DNA of 64,000 bases from Nocardioides nematodiphilus (GTDB lineage: Bacteria > Actinomycetota > Actinomycetes > Propionibacteriales > Nocardioidaceae): assembly GCF_020216525.1 (NCBI RefSeq), contig NZ_JAIWOY010000006.1, forward strand, positions 1 to 64,000, in the 5' to 3' direction. A program made the position numbers and the translations under genes. The first letter of the stretch is position 1, and every line of letters starts with the position of its first letter. Positions 46,551 through 55,300 of this stretch are shown one piece after another. The notes beneath the pieces were generated by a model, which saw only the letters and a list, made by a program, of their open reading frames with translations, had not been told where the DNA came from and did no database searches.

Positions 46551-47201
46551 GTGACCAGCAGCGCTACGGCAGCCGAGGGCGAAGACACCACGCCTGCCGC
46601 CGCGCCGCGGGTCCGCCGCACGCAGGCCGAGCGGCGCGCCACCACACGTGGCGCGCTGCTCGACGCCACCATCGACGTGCTCGTCGACCACGGCTACGCC
46701 GGGCTGACCACCACCATCGTCTGCGAGCGCGCCGGGGTCACCCGTGGCGCGCAGGCGCACTACTTCGCCACCAAGGCGGACCTGGTCGTACAGGCGCTCG
46801 CGCACCTGACGGAGAAGCTCGTCGATGAGCTGGTCAGCAAGCCGCTCAACATCGCCGACGACCCGGTCGGGCAGTATGAGGTGCTCCTCAACCGACTGTG
46901 GGAGATCTTCAGCGGCCCGGTCTCGCAGGCGCAGCTCGAGCTCTTCGTCGCCGCTCGCACCGACGAGGACCTGCACCTCCAGCTGGTGCAGTTCGACGCC
47001 ACCGTCATCGACACGCTGCGCGACGCGGCCGTGCGGGTCGCCCCCGCCCTCGCCGCGCGCTCGGAGTTCCAGAGCGCGATGACCACCGCGATCGCCACGA
47101 TCCGCGGGCTGCGGATGCTGCGGGCGGTGGCGAGTGAGCGGACCGTACGCAGGGCGTGGCCGCCGGCGCGCGATCAGCTCCTGGCGGGGCTGCCGCGCTA
47201 G
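46551..47201 (+). CDS. TetR-family transcriptional regulator
   Basis: A 216-residue regulator with the helix-turn-helix segment at about 30-78: RGALLDATIDVLVDHGYAGL, then TTTIVCERAGVTRGAQAHYFATK. The C-terminal ligand domain is helical. The GTG start sits 6 nt after TAGGTT (leaderless). The acyl-CoA dehydrogenase operon downstream has several palindromes at its promoter, and this protein is the likely binder. Ligand class (acyl-CoA) is an inference from context. Confidence 0.9.
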   Translation: MTSSATAAEGEDTTPAAAPRVRRTQAERRATTRGALLDATIDVLVDHGYAGLTTTIVCERAGVTRGAQAHYFATKADLVVQALAHLTEKLVDELVSKPLNIADDPVGQYEVLLNRLWEIFSGPVSQAQLELFVAARTDEDLHLQLVQFDATVIDTLRDAAVRVAPALAARSEFQSAMTTAIATIRGLRMLRAVASERTVRRAWPPARDQLLAGLPR

Positions 47202-47352
47202 CTCTCCCGCAGCACTCTCCCGGGCTCGTCGATCAGACGCCGTTGAACTCCGAGCCCAGCCAGGTGTCGCCGGTCTTCTTCACGGGGGTCACGGTGCGAC
47301 CCCTGGTCGGCGAGGAGGAGGGCGCGGGCGGGGGTCGGTGACGACTCCAGGA

Positions 47353-47370
47353 CGGTGGAGCGCTCCACCG
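47353..47370. promoter_or_regulatory. 18-bp palindrome upstream of the acyl-CoA dehydrogenase operon
   Basis: CGGTGGAGCGCTCCACCG reads the same on both strands. It lies 91 nt upstream of a -35 box for the operon. It may be an operator, or a terminator for upstream transcription. Confidence 0.45.
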
Positions 47371-47373
47371 CCC

Positions 47374-47396
47374 TGCGCGATCGCATGCATCGCGCA
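47374..47396. promoter_or_regulatory. 23-bp dyad upstream of the acyl-CoA dehydrogenase operon
   Basis: TGCGCGAT and ATCGCGCA form perfect 8-bp arms around a 7-nt centre, 3 nt after the 18-bp palindrome. The size suits a TetR dimer; the TetR gene upstream is the best candidate. Confidence 0.5.
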
Positions 47397-47446
47397 ATGT
47401 GCTCTCTGCTGCAGCGGAGGTCGAGGTGGTGGGTCACGGGTTGATC

Positions 47447-47456
47447 GGAAATTTCC
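47447..47456. promoter_or_regulatory. 10-bp palindrome next to the -35 box
   Basis: GGAAATTTCC lies 4 nt before a TTGACT -35 hexamer in an unusually AT-rich patch. Confidence 0.3.
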
Positions 47457-47460
47457 ATGC

Positions 47461-47489
47461 TTGACTGCCGATAAGTTTGCGCACAGGCT
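47461..47489 (+). promoter_or_regulatory. Promoter of the acyl-CoA dehydrogenase operon
   Basis: TTGACT and CAGGCT are separated by 17 nt. Transcription start is expected near 47497, about 30 nt before the ATG at 47529, which has GAAGGG 6 nt upstream. Confidence 0.45.
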
Positions 47490-47528
47490 GATGTGCACCA
47501 GGTCACAGCGCTGTACGAAGGGAAGCCC

Positions 47529-48737
47529 ATGGACTTCGACGACACCCCCGACGAGGCCGCGTGGCGCGCCGAGGTGCGCGCCTTCCTCACCGAGCATCGT
47601 GAGGAGCTGGGCGCCAGCTCCGGCGCACGGGCGTTCGACAATGAGGTCTCGCGGAGGCGCCAGGCGCTCCTGTACGACGCGGGGTACGTCGGCGTCACCT
47701 GGCCGCTCGAGGCCGGCGGCCGCGGCGGCACGCCGATGCAGCAGGCGATCATCGACCAGGAGATGGCCAGGCTCGGCATCCCCGGGCTGATCAACCTGAT
47801 CGGCATCGGCATGTGTGGCCCGACCGTCATCGTGCATGGCAGCGACGAGCAGAAGTCGCGCTACCTCCAGCGCCTCCTGCGCGCCGACGACGTCTGGTGC
47901 CAGCTCTTCTCCGAGCCCGCCTCGGGCTCCGACCTGGCCGCGCTGCGGACCAAGGCGGTCCAGGACGGCGACGGCAACTGGCACATCACCGGGCAGAAGG
48001 TCTGGACCACGCTGGCCCACCTGTCCGACTACGGCATCCTGCTCACCCGCACCGACCCCGACGTGGCCAAGCACCGCGGCCTGACGATGTTCGTGGTGGA
48101 CATGAAGGACCCGGGCGTCACGGTCCGTCCGCTCAAGCAGATGAGCGGGGGAGCGGACTTCAACGAGGTCTTCTTCGACGACGTCGTCATCCCCGACACC
48201 GAGCGGCTCGGCGAGGTCGGTGACGGCTGGCGGGTCGCGCTCACGACCCTGATGAGCGAGCGGTTCTCGCTCGGCGGCAGCGGCACCGAGATCGGCCCCG
48301 GCTTCGAGGCCGCCGCCCGCCACATCGGCTCGAGGATCGGCGACCTGCCCGCCGAGCGGCAGGCCCTGGTCCGCCAGGAGCTCGGACGCTCGTACGTCGC
48401 CTCGCTCGGCGGTCGCTACACCGGCTACCGCCAGCTCTCCAAGATCAGCAAGGGCGAGTTCCCCGGTCCCGAGGCCTCGGCCGGCAAGCTCACCGGCACC
48501 CGTACGGCCCGCGCGCTCGCCGACCTCGCGGTCCGCGTCCAGGGCGCGGACGCCGCCTACGCCAGCGCCGCCGACGGCACCGCGCTGTGGCAGAACCTCC
48601 AGGCCGTGCTGCCCGGCATGGCGATCGCGGGCGGCACCAACGAGGTGCTGCGCAACATCATCGGCGAGCGGGTCCTGGGCCTGCCGGCCGAGCCGCGCGC
48701 GGACAAGAACGTCACCTTCAAGGAGGGCCTCGGATGA
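47529..48737 (+). CDS. Acyl-CoA dehydrogenase, large subunit type
   Basis: A 402-residue FAD acyl-CoA dehydrogenase. It shows the FAD/substrate segment CQLFSEPASGSDLAALRT (about 125-142), ITGQKVWTTLAH, and the C-terminal FAD motif GMAIAGGTNEVLRNIIGERVLGLP. Its stop overlaps the ATG of a second, smaller acyl-CoA dehydrogenase (ATGA). Coupled large/small pairs like this resemble the heteromeric FadE28-FadE29-type enzymes of steroid side-chain degradation. Substrate is inferred only. Confidence 0.92.
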   Translation: MDFDDTPDEAAWRAEVRAFLTEHREELGASSGARAFDNEVSRRRQALLYDAGYVGVTWPLEAGGRGGTPMQQAIIDQEMARLGIPGLINLIGIGMCGPTVIVHGSDEQKSRYLQRLLRADDVWCQLFSEPASGSDLAALRTKAVQDGDGNWHITGQKVWTTLAHLSDYGILLTRTDPDVAKHRGLTMFVVDMKDPGVTVRPLKQMSGGADFNEVFFDDVVIPDTERLGEVGDGWRVALTTLMSERFSLGGSGTEIGPGFEAAARHIGSRIGDLPAERQALVRQELGRSYVASLGGRYTGYRQLSKISKGEFPGPEASAGKLTGTRTARALADLAVRVQGADAAYASAADGTALWQNLQAVLPGMAIAGGTNEVLRNIIGERVLGLPAEPRADKNVTFKEGLG

Positions 48738-49717
48738 ACTTCGACCTCGACGACGAGCAGCGCGACCTCGCCGCGGCGGCTCGTGACTTCCTCGCGGATG
48801 CCGCTGCCCCGGCCAACGCCCGGGAGGCGCTCGACTCCGGCGCCCGCGGCGCGGTGCCGCCGGGTCGCGACGAGCTGGTCAAGAGCGGCTTCGCGACCAT
48901 CACCATCGCCGAGTCCGCCGGCGGCGGAGGGGGCACGCTCCTCGACCTCGCGGTCGTCGCCGAGCAGGCCGGCCGCGTCCTCGCCGGCCCATCGCTGGTG
49001 ACGTACGCCCGAGCGGCGGAGCTGTTCGCCGAGTCGCCGACGCAGCTGGAGGCGCTTGCGGGCGGCGGCCTCGCGCTCGCCGTCGTCGACGCCGGCTCCC
49101 CGGTCCTCGACGCGATCGGCGCCGACACCTTCGTGGCGCTGCGCGACGGCGACATCGTCTGCGGAGCCGGCACCGTCACCGAGCGCGAGCCGATCGACCC
49201 GACCCGCGGCCTGGCGGACGTGGCGGTCGCCCCTGACGCATCCCCGGTGCCGGGCGGCCCCGACCGCTGGGCGCGCGCCGAGCGCGTCGGGCGCGTCATC
49301 CTCGCCGCCGAGGGTCTCGGGGCGGCCTCGCGGGCCCTCGAGATCGGCGTCGAGTACGCCAAGGAGCGGCACGCCTTCGGTCGCGCGATCGGCTCCTACC
49401 AGGCCGTGAAGCACATGCTCGTCGACGTCTACGTCGAGGTCGAGCAGCTCCGCTCGCTGGTGTGGTGGGCGGCCTGGGCGGCGGACAACGCCCCCGCCGA
49501 GCTGCCCCTGGCCGCGGCCGCCGCCAAGGCCGCCGCCGCGACCACGCTGGAGCGCGCCGCGGAGACCCTCATCCAGGTCCACGGAGGCATCGGCTTCACG
49601 TGGGAGCACGACGCACATCTCTACTGGCGCCGCGCCAAGGTCGACCGTTTCCTTCTCGGCGACGACGTGGCAGCCTTCGACGAAGTCGCACGGATCGCCA
49701 TGGAGGGCGCACGATGA
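48734..49717 (+). CDS. Acyl-CoA dehydrogenase, small subunit type
   Basis: A 327-residue acyl-CoA dehydrogenase-fold protein, shorter than usual. The N-terminal helical part (FDLDDEQRDLAAAARDFLAD) and the C-terminal IQVHGGIGFTWEHDAHLYWRRAK region are clear, while the middle beta-domain is reduced and the usual SEPxAGSD FAD segment is not recognisable. It overlaps its partner by 4 nt, has AAGGAGGG upstream inside that partner, and overlaps the CoA ligase start by 4 nt (ATGA). A heteromeric role is likely; loss of residues suggests it may not act alone. Confidence 0.88.
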   Translation: MNFDLDDEQRDLAAAARDFLADAAAPANAREALDSGARGAVPPGRDELVKSGFATITIAESAGGGGGTLLDLAVVAEQAGRVLAGPSLVTYARAAELFAESPTQLEALAGGGLALAVVDAGSPVLDAIGADTFVALRDGDIVCGAGTVTEREPIDPTRGLADVAVAPDASPVPGGPDRWARAERVGRVILAAEGLGAASRALEIGVEYAKERHAFGRAIGSYQAVKHMLVDVYVEVEQLRSLVWWAAWAADNAPAELPLAAAAAKAAAATTLERAAETLIQVHGGIGFTWEHDAHLYWRRAKVDRFLLGDDVAAFDEVARIAMEGAR

Positions 49718-51225
49718 CCGGTACGCACAACCTCGCTGTCCTCGCCGAGCAGAGCTTCGAGCGGCTCGGCGACTACGAATCGCTCTTCTTCGAGGGGCGG
49801 TGGCACACCTCGGGCTCGATCCACGATCGCGCGGCACGCGTCGCCGAGGGCCTGCGCGCCCAGGGCGTCGAGCCGGGCGACCGGGTGATCGTGCTGACGA
49901 TGAACACCCCGGAGGTGTTCGTCTCCTACCAGGCGATCTGGCGGGCCGGTGCGGTCGTCACGCCGGTGATCTTCCTGCAGACACCGCCCGAGCTGCGCCA
50001 CATCCTCGAGGACTCCGGCGCCAAGGCCGCGATCCTCACGCCCGAGCTGCTGCCGCTGTTCCAGGGCTCCGCTGAGGGACTCGGGATCACCGCGATCGTC
50101 GTCGACGGGGACGGCGCGGACGGCACCGTCCCGTTCTCCGTGCTGGAGGCCGCGCAGCCCGGCGAGATCGTGTCCCGCGAGGACGACGACCTGGCGGCGC
50201 TGCTCTACACCGGAGGTACGACCGGCCGGGCCAAGGGCGTGATGCTCTCGCACCGCAACCTGTGGGAGGCCGGCGCGGGGATGAACAAGGTGACCGAGTC
50301 CTCCGGGACGACCCGATCCCTGCTGCCGCTGCCGCTCTCGCACGCCTTCGGGCTCAACGTGCTGGTCTCCGGGATGCACTCGGAGAAGCAGCACGTCTCG
50401 GTGATGCAGCGCTGGTTCGACCCGGCCGGCTGGCTCCAGCTGGTCCAGGACCACCGGCTCGAGGCGAGCCCGGTGGTGCCCTCGATGATGGGGATGCTGC
50501 TCGACCAGCCGTACGCCGACTTCGACCTGTCGTCGCTGGTCTCCTTCGGATCGGGCGGCGCACCGCTCCTCCCGCACCTGCGGGAGAAGGTGGAGGCCGC
50601 GTTCGGCGTGAAGATCGTCGAGGGGTACGGCTGCACCGAGACCAGTGCGATCGTCACCGCGTCCTCCGTGGACGACATCCGGCCCGGCAGCGTCGGGCGG
50701 CCCGCGCCGCACATGGAGGTGTCGATCAAGTCGCCGACCGGCGAGATCCTGGGCGCGGACGAGGAGGGCGAGATCTGCGTGCGCGGTCTGGGCATCATGC
50801 TCGGCTACTGGCACGAGCCGGACCTGACCGCCGAGACGATCCGCGACGGGTGGCTGCACACCGGTGATGTCGGACGACTCGACCAGGACGGCTACCTCTA
50901 CGTCGTCGACCGGGTCAAGGACCTCATCATCCGCGGCGGCTTCAACGTCTACCCGCGCGACGTGGAGGACGTGCTCATCGAGCACGAGGCCGTCGCCTCG
51001 GCCGCCTGCGTCGGCAAGCCCGACGAGGAGAGCGGCGAGGAGGTCGTCGCGGTCGTCCAGCTCCACCCCGGGCACACGGTCACCTCCGCGGAGCTGATCG
51101 AGTACGCCAAGGAGCGGATGGCCCGCTACAAGTATCCGCGCGAGGTGCGCATCATCGACGCGGTGCCGCTGACGAGCGTCGGGAAGATCAACCGCAAGGC
51201 CGTCCGCGAGCTCGTCCGCGAGTGA
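49714..51225 (+). CDS. Acyl-CoA synthetase (class I adenylate-forming CoA ligase)
   Basis: A 503-residue ANL-superfamily enzyme that activates a carboxylic acid to its CoA ester with ATP. Core motifs: LLYTGGTTGRAKGVMLSHRN (about 163-182), EGYGCTETSA (about 306-315), GWLHTGDVGRLDQDGYLYVVDR (about 376), and the catalytic Lys in VGKINRKAVREL at the C-terminus. It is similar to long- or medium-chain acid CoA ligases; the substrate cannot be read. Translational coupling with two acyl-CoA dehydrogenases indicates beta-oxidation of a substrate activated by this enzyme. Confidence 0.92.
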   Translation: MTGTHNLAVLAEQSFERLGDYESLFFEGRWHTSGSIHDRAARVAEGLRAQGVEPGDRVIVLTMNTPEVFVSYQAIWRAGAVVTPVIFLQTPPELRHILEDSGAKAAILTPELLPLFQGSAEGLGITAIVVDGDGADGTVPFSVLEAAQPGEIVSREDDDLAALLYTGGTTGRAKGVMLSHRNLWEAGAGMNKVTESSGTTRSLLPLPLSHAFGLNVLVSGMHSEKQHVSVMQRWFDPAGWLQLVQDHRLEASPVVPSMMGMLLDQPYADFDLSSLVSFGSGGAPLLPHLREKVEAAFGVKIVEGYGCTETSAIVTASSVDDIRPGSVGRPAPHMEVSIKSPTGEILGADEEGEICVRGLGIMLGYWHEPDLTAETIRDGWLHTGDVGRLDQDGYLYVVDRVKDLIIRGGFNVYPRDVEDVLIEHEAVASAACVGKPDEESGEEVVAVVQLHPGHTVTSAELIEYAKERMARYKYPREVRIIDAVPLTSVGKINRKAVRELVRE

Positions 51226-51230
51226 CGCGT

Positions 51231-51285
51231 CCGGGACGTCACGTGCTCCGCGCCGCCGAGGCGCTCGGAGCGCATGACGTCCCGG
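51231..51285. terminator. Bidirectional terminator between CoA ligase and thioesterase
   Basis: CCGGGACGTCA pairs with TGACGTCCCGG (11 bp), with an inner GCTCCG/CGGAGC stem. It lies between convergent stop codons. Confidence 0.8.
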
Positions 51286-51307
51286 CGCCGTCATCGCCCG
51301 CGGGCGC

Positions 51308-52219
51308 TCAGCGGCGGTAGCGCACCATCGCCTCCTGGGCGACGGAGGCCGCGAGCTCGCCCCCCGAGGTGAAGATCTCGGCGCGGACGAGTCCACGGCC
51401 GTGCGCCGCCCACGGCGACTCGGCGTCCAGCAACAGCCACTGGTCGACCCGTACGGGCGCGTGGAACCAGACCGTGTGGTCGATCGTCGCCGGGAGGACG
51501 ACGGGGTCCGTGGTCGCCATCTGCACGATGCCGTGCGGGCGCAGCACGGGCTGGAGGATCCTTAGGTCGGTGGCATAGAGCAGCAGCGCGGCGTGGAGCA
51601 GCGGGTCGTCGCCCAGCGGCGCCGCGTCGACAGGGGTGCGGAACCACAGCCGGTGCGTACGCGGATCGCCCACCTCCGCGGGCGGGTCCTGGCGGGCGAG
51701 GCGCTCGGCGAGCCCGACCGTGCGCAGCTCGAAGGCGTCGACCGCTGAGGCCGCGGGGTGCATGCCGGGGATCGCGGCGAGCAGCTCGTGGTCGGCGCTG
51801 AGCGCCTGCGCGGTGGTCGCGGCGACCGGGTCGGGGTGGTGCTCCGGGCCGTCGCTCGGCAGCGCGAACGACCCGGAGAGCTCCGCGATCACGCTGCCCT
51901 GCTGCTCCACCGAGATCCGCCGATGGCTCAGCGAGCCGCCGTCGCGGGTCCGGGTCACGTGCAGCTCGAGGGGCAGCCGGTGATCGCCCGGGCGCAGGAA
52001 GTACGCGTGCAGCGAGTGCGGCAGCCGGTCGGCGGGCACCGTGCGCCCGGCGGCGACCAGCGCCTGCGCCGCGACCAGGCCACCGAAGACGTGGTTGATC
52101 TGTGCCGACATCGTGGTGTGCTGTCCGCGGAACTCGTCGGCGCCGAGCTGCTCGAGGTCGAGCAGGGCGACCAGCTCATGGAGGGGCACGCCGAGGACGC
52201 GCTGCTCTTCGGTCGTCAT
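51308..52219 (-). CDS. tesB: Acyl-CoA thioesterase II (TesB-like)
   Basis: A 303-residue double-hotdog thioesterase. The N-terminal hotdog has FRGQHTTMSAQINHVFGGLVAAQAL, then the HSLHAYFLRPGD segment, and the C-terminal hotdog has DHTVWFHAPVRVDQWLLLDAESPWAAHGRGLV with the conserved acid/Thr/Gln region of TesB. It should hydrolyse acyl-CoAs, balancing the CoA ligase and dehydrogenases encoded on the other strand. The gene starts 105 nt from the divergent ABC exporter gene. Confidence 0.9.
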   Translation of the reverse strand: MTTEEQRVLGVPLHELVALLDLEQLGADEFRGQHTTMSAQINHVFGGLVAAQALVAAGRTVPADRLPHSLHAYFLRPGDHRLPLELHVTRTRDGGSLSHRRISVEQQGSVIAELSGSFALPSDGPEHHPDPVAATTAQALSADHELLAAIPGMHPAASAVDAFELRTVGLAERLARQDPPAEVGDPRTHRLWFRTPVDAAPLGDDPLLHAALLLYATDLRILQPVLRPHGIVQMATTDPVVLPATIDHTVWFHAPVRVDQWLLLDAESPWAAHGRGLVRAEIFTSGGELAASVAQEAMVRYRR

Positions 52220-52324
52220 GGCGCAACCCTCCCCGTACGCCGGTAGATCGTCAATCCCGGCAGATCTGCCGGTAAATATCGAGGCGCGCCCTGTCGGTGT
52301 CAGCGCCTAAGGTCGTTCTTTGCC

Positions 52325-55300
52325 ATGACCCAGACCCTCTCGGCCCCGACGACCACCGCCCCGGACCGCCCGCACGACGACCCTGCCCGTCGCATCGACT
52401 GGCGGCGGATGCGTCATCCCGTCACCGGAGCCGCCCTGGTCGCCCTCGCGATCGCCGCTCTGGGGCAGGCACTCGGGACCGTGGTCGCGGGCCGGCTGGC
52501 GGAGGGGCCGTCCGGCCATCTGGTCGCCCTGCTCGCCATCTGCGTCGTCGGCGGTGCGACCCTCGACACCGCCGGCCGGATCGCCTGGGCGGGTGTCGTC
52601 GACCGCGCCGAGGGCACCCTGCGCGGTGACCTGCTCGACGCCGCGCTGCACCAGCCGCTCGCGGAGCTGACCGAGCAGGCCGTCGGCGAGATCCTCGATC
52701 GCGTCGACGACGACACCCACGAGGTCGGCACCCTGCTGCGGATGCAGGCCTGGATGGCGATGCGCACGGCCTTCGGCGTCCTGCCGATGTGGGTCGTGGC
52801 GGGCCTGAGCTGGTGGCCGGCATGGCTGCTCTTCCCGGTCGTCGCGGCGACCGTCCTGGTCGTCATCCGGCCGCTGATGCTCGAGATCTCGCGCCGCAAG
52901 GTGATCGAGGAGGCCGCCTGGACCGACCACGCCGCCGTCCTCGAAGAGGGCATCGCCGGGCGCGACGACCTCCGTACCAGCCTGGGCCAGCCGTTCGCCG
53001 TCCGCCGGCTGGCGCAGCTGTCCGCGATCGTCCACGCCCGCTTCCGTGACGTCATCACGGTGGAGGCGAAGCTCGCGACCCGGACGGGTCTGCTGCTCAA
53101 CGCGCTGCTCATCGTGATCGCCATCAGCGGCGTGGTGCTGGTCGGCGGCGGGCACCTCGAGGTGGGCCGGCTGGTCACCCTCTTCCTGGTCACCACCGCG
53201 TTCGTCGGCCAGATCAACACCCTCGCCCATCAGCTGCCCGACATCCAGGCCGGTGTGGGCGCCGTCATCCGGCTGCGCCAGATGATGGCCGTGCCCGAGG
53301 AGCCCCGGGGCGGGGCGCCGGTCCCCGAGGGCACCCTCGACCTGGAGATCCGCGGCCTCGACTTCTCCTACGCCGAGGGCACCTTCGGGCTGCGTGGGAT
53401 CGACCTGCGGGTGGCCGCCGGGCACACCATCGCGCTCGTCGGCCGCACGGGCTCCGGCAAGTCGACGCTGGCCTCCCTGCTCTCGCGGGCGGTCGAGCCG
53501 CCTGCCGGCACCGTCCTCCTCGGTGGCGTCGACGTGACCACCCTCGACCTGCACGCGCTCCGCGCCACCGTCGGCGTGGTCACCCAGCGCACCGAGCTCC
53601 TGGCCGGCACGCTGGCCGAGAACATCACGCTCTTCGCCCCGACCCCACGCGCCGAGATCGAGGCCGCGGTCGCCGAGCTCGGCCTCACCGAGTGGGCCGC
53701 GGGCCTGCCCGACGGGCTGGACACCCTCCTCGGCCCCGGTGGCACCAGCCTGTCGGCGGGGGAGGAGCAGCTGGTCGCCTTCGCCCGGCTGCTGGTCCGC
53801 GACGTGCAGGTGGTGGTGCTCGACGAGGCCACCGCGCGGATGGACCCGCTCACCGAGTCGCGCGTCGTGGCGGCCGCCGACCGGCTGCTCGCGCGCCGTA
53901 CGGGCGTCCTGGTCGCGCACCGCCTCTCCACCATCGAGCGTGCCGACATGGTCGCCGTCCTCGACCACGGGCAGATCATCCAGCAGGGCATGCGCGACCA
54001 GCTCGCCGCGGTCGACGGGCCGTTCCGCCGGCTGCTGGATGCCAGCGACACCGAGACGTACGCCCCGGTGGCCGACGGCGCGTCGGTGGCAGCGCCTCAG
54101 GAGTCGGCCGAGGCCGTACGAGCCGGCGCGACGGCCGTGGGCGGCCTGCGCCGGATCGGTGACCCGCCCAAGCGTCCCGCCGTCGGCTCCGGGCTCTCCC
54201 TGGCGCGCGGCACCTGGCGAGCCATGATCGTCACGCCCTGGTGGGGCCTCTTCTCGGTCCTGGAGTTCCTCGGCAGCACCATCCTGGCGCCCCTGGGAGC
54301 GCTGACCGGCTTCGCGTGGGGCCGGATCGTGCAGTCCCTCGGCGACGGCGGGACCCCGACCGGGTACACCGCCCTCCTGGTGGCCATGCTGCTCGTCGCC
54401 CCGCTCATCTTCGCCGACGCCCTCCGGCGCTATCCGCGCTGGTGGGTCGAGGTCCTGCTGCGGGTCCGGATGGCGGTGCTGGCCGGCCAGATCCGCCCCC
54501 AGCGCCTGCCGCGCACGCCGCCCGGGGAGGTGGTCGCCCGCTCCATGGACGCCGACCGGCTGGCGCGCTACAGCGACCGCTGGGTCGACTTCGTCAACGG
54601 TCTGCTGATCGCCGTGATCACCACCCTCGTCGGTGGCAGCTGGCTGGCCGGCGGCATCCTGCTCGCGGTGATGGCCACCAGCGCGCTCGCCTCCTCGATC
54701 GGTCGGCCCATCGCCGGCCGCTCCGCGTCACGCTCCTCGGCCGCGCGCGCCCGCTTCGGTCGGGCAGTGGTCTCGGCGGTCGAGTCGGCACGTACGGTCA
54801 AGCTCGCCGGCCGTACGCCGGAGGTGCACGCTCACCTGCAGGAGGTCGACGCCGGTCGCGTCGAGGCGGCGGTCTTCGAGCACCGCATCCAGACCCTGCT
54901 CGACGGCATCCCGATCGTGCTGGTCCAGGCCGGCGTGGTGGCCGCGTGGGCCTGCTTCCTCGGCGACGTCTGGGGCCTGGCCACCGCGCTGCTGGTCGCC
55001 AACGCCGTCAACGGCTTCGACTGGTTCGGCCGGGTCGCCGGCGCGGTGGTCACCGAGGCGCCCGGCGTCGCGGCCTGGCAGCGCGCCACCAGCCGCTTCG
55101 CCGGCGGGGCCGACCTGATGCGGCTGCCGCACGGCGTCGACCTGCTGAGCGGTGCCGCCCCCGACCCGACGCCGCCCGTCCGGGAGCCGCTGCAGCGCCT
55201 GGAGCTCGACGGGCTGACCGTCGTGCACGACGACGGCACCCTCGGGGTCAGCGGCGTCGACCTGAGCGTCGAGCGCGGGGAGCTCGTCCTGCTCCTCGGC

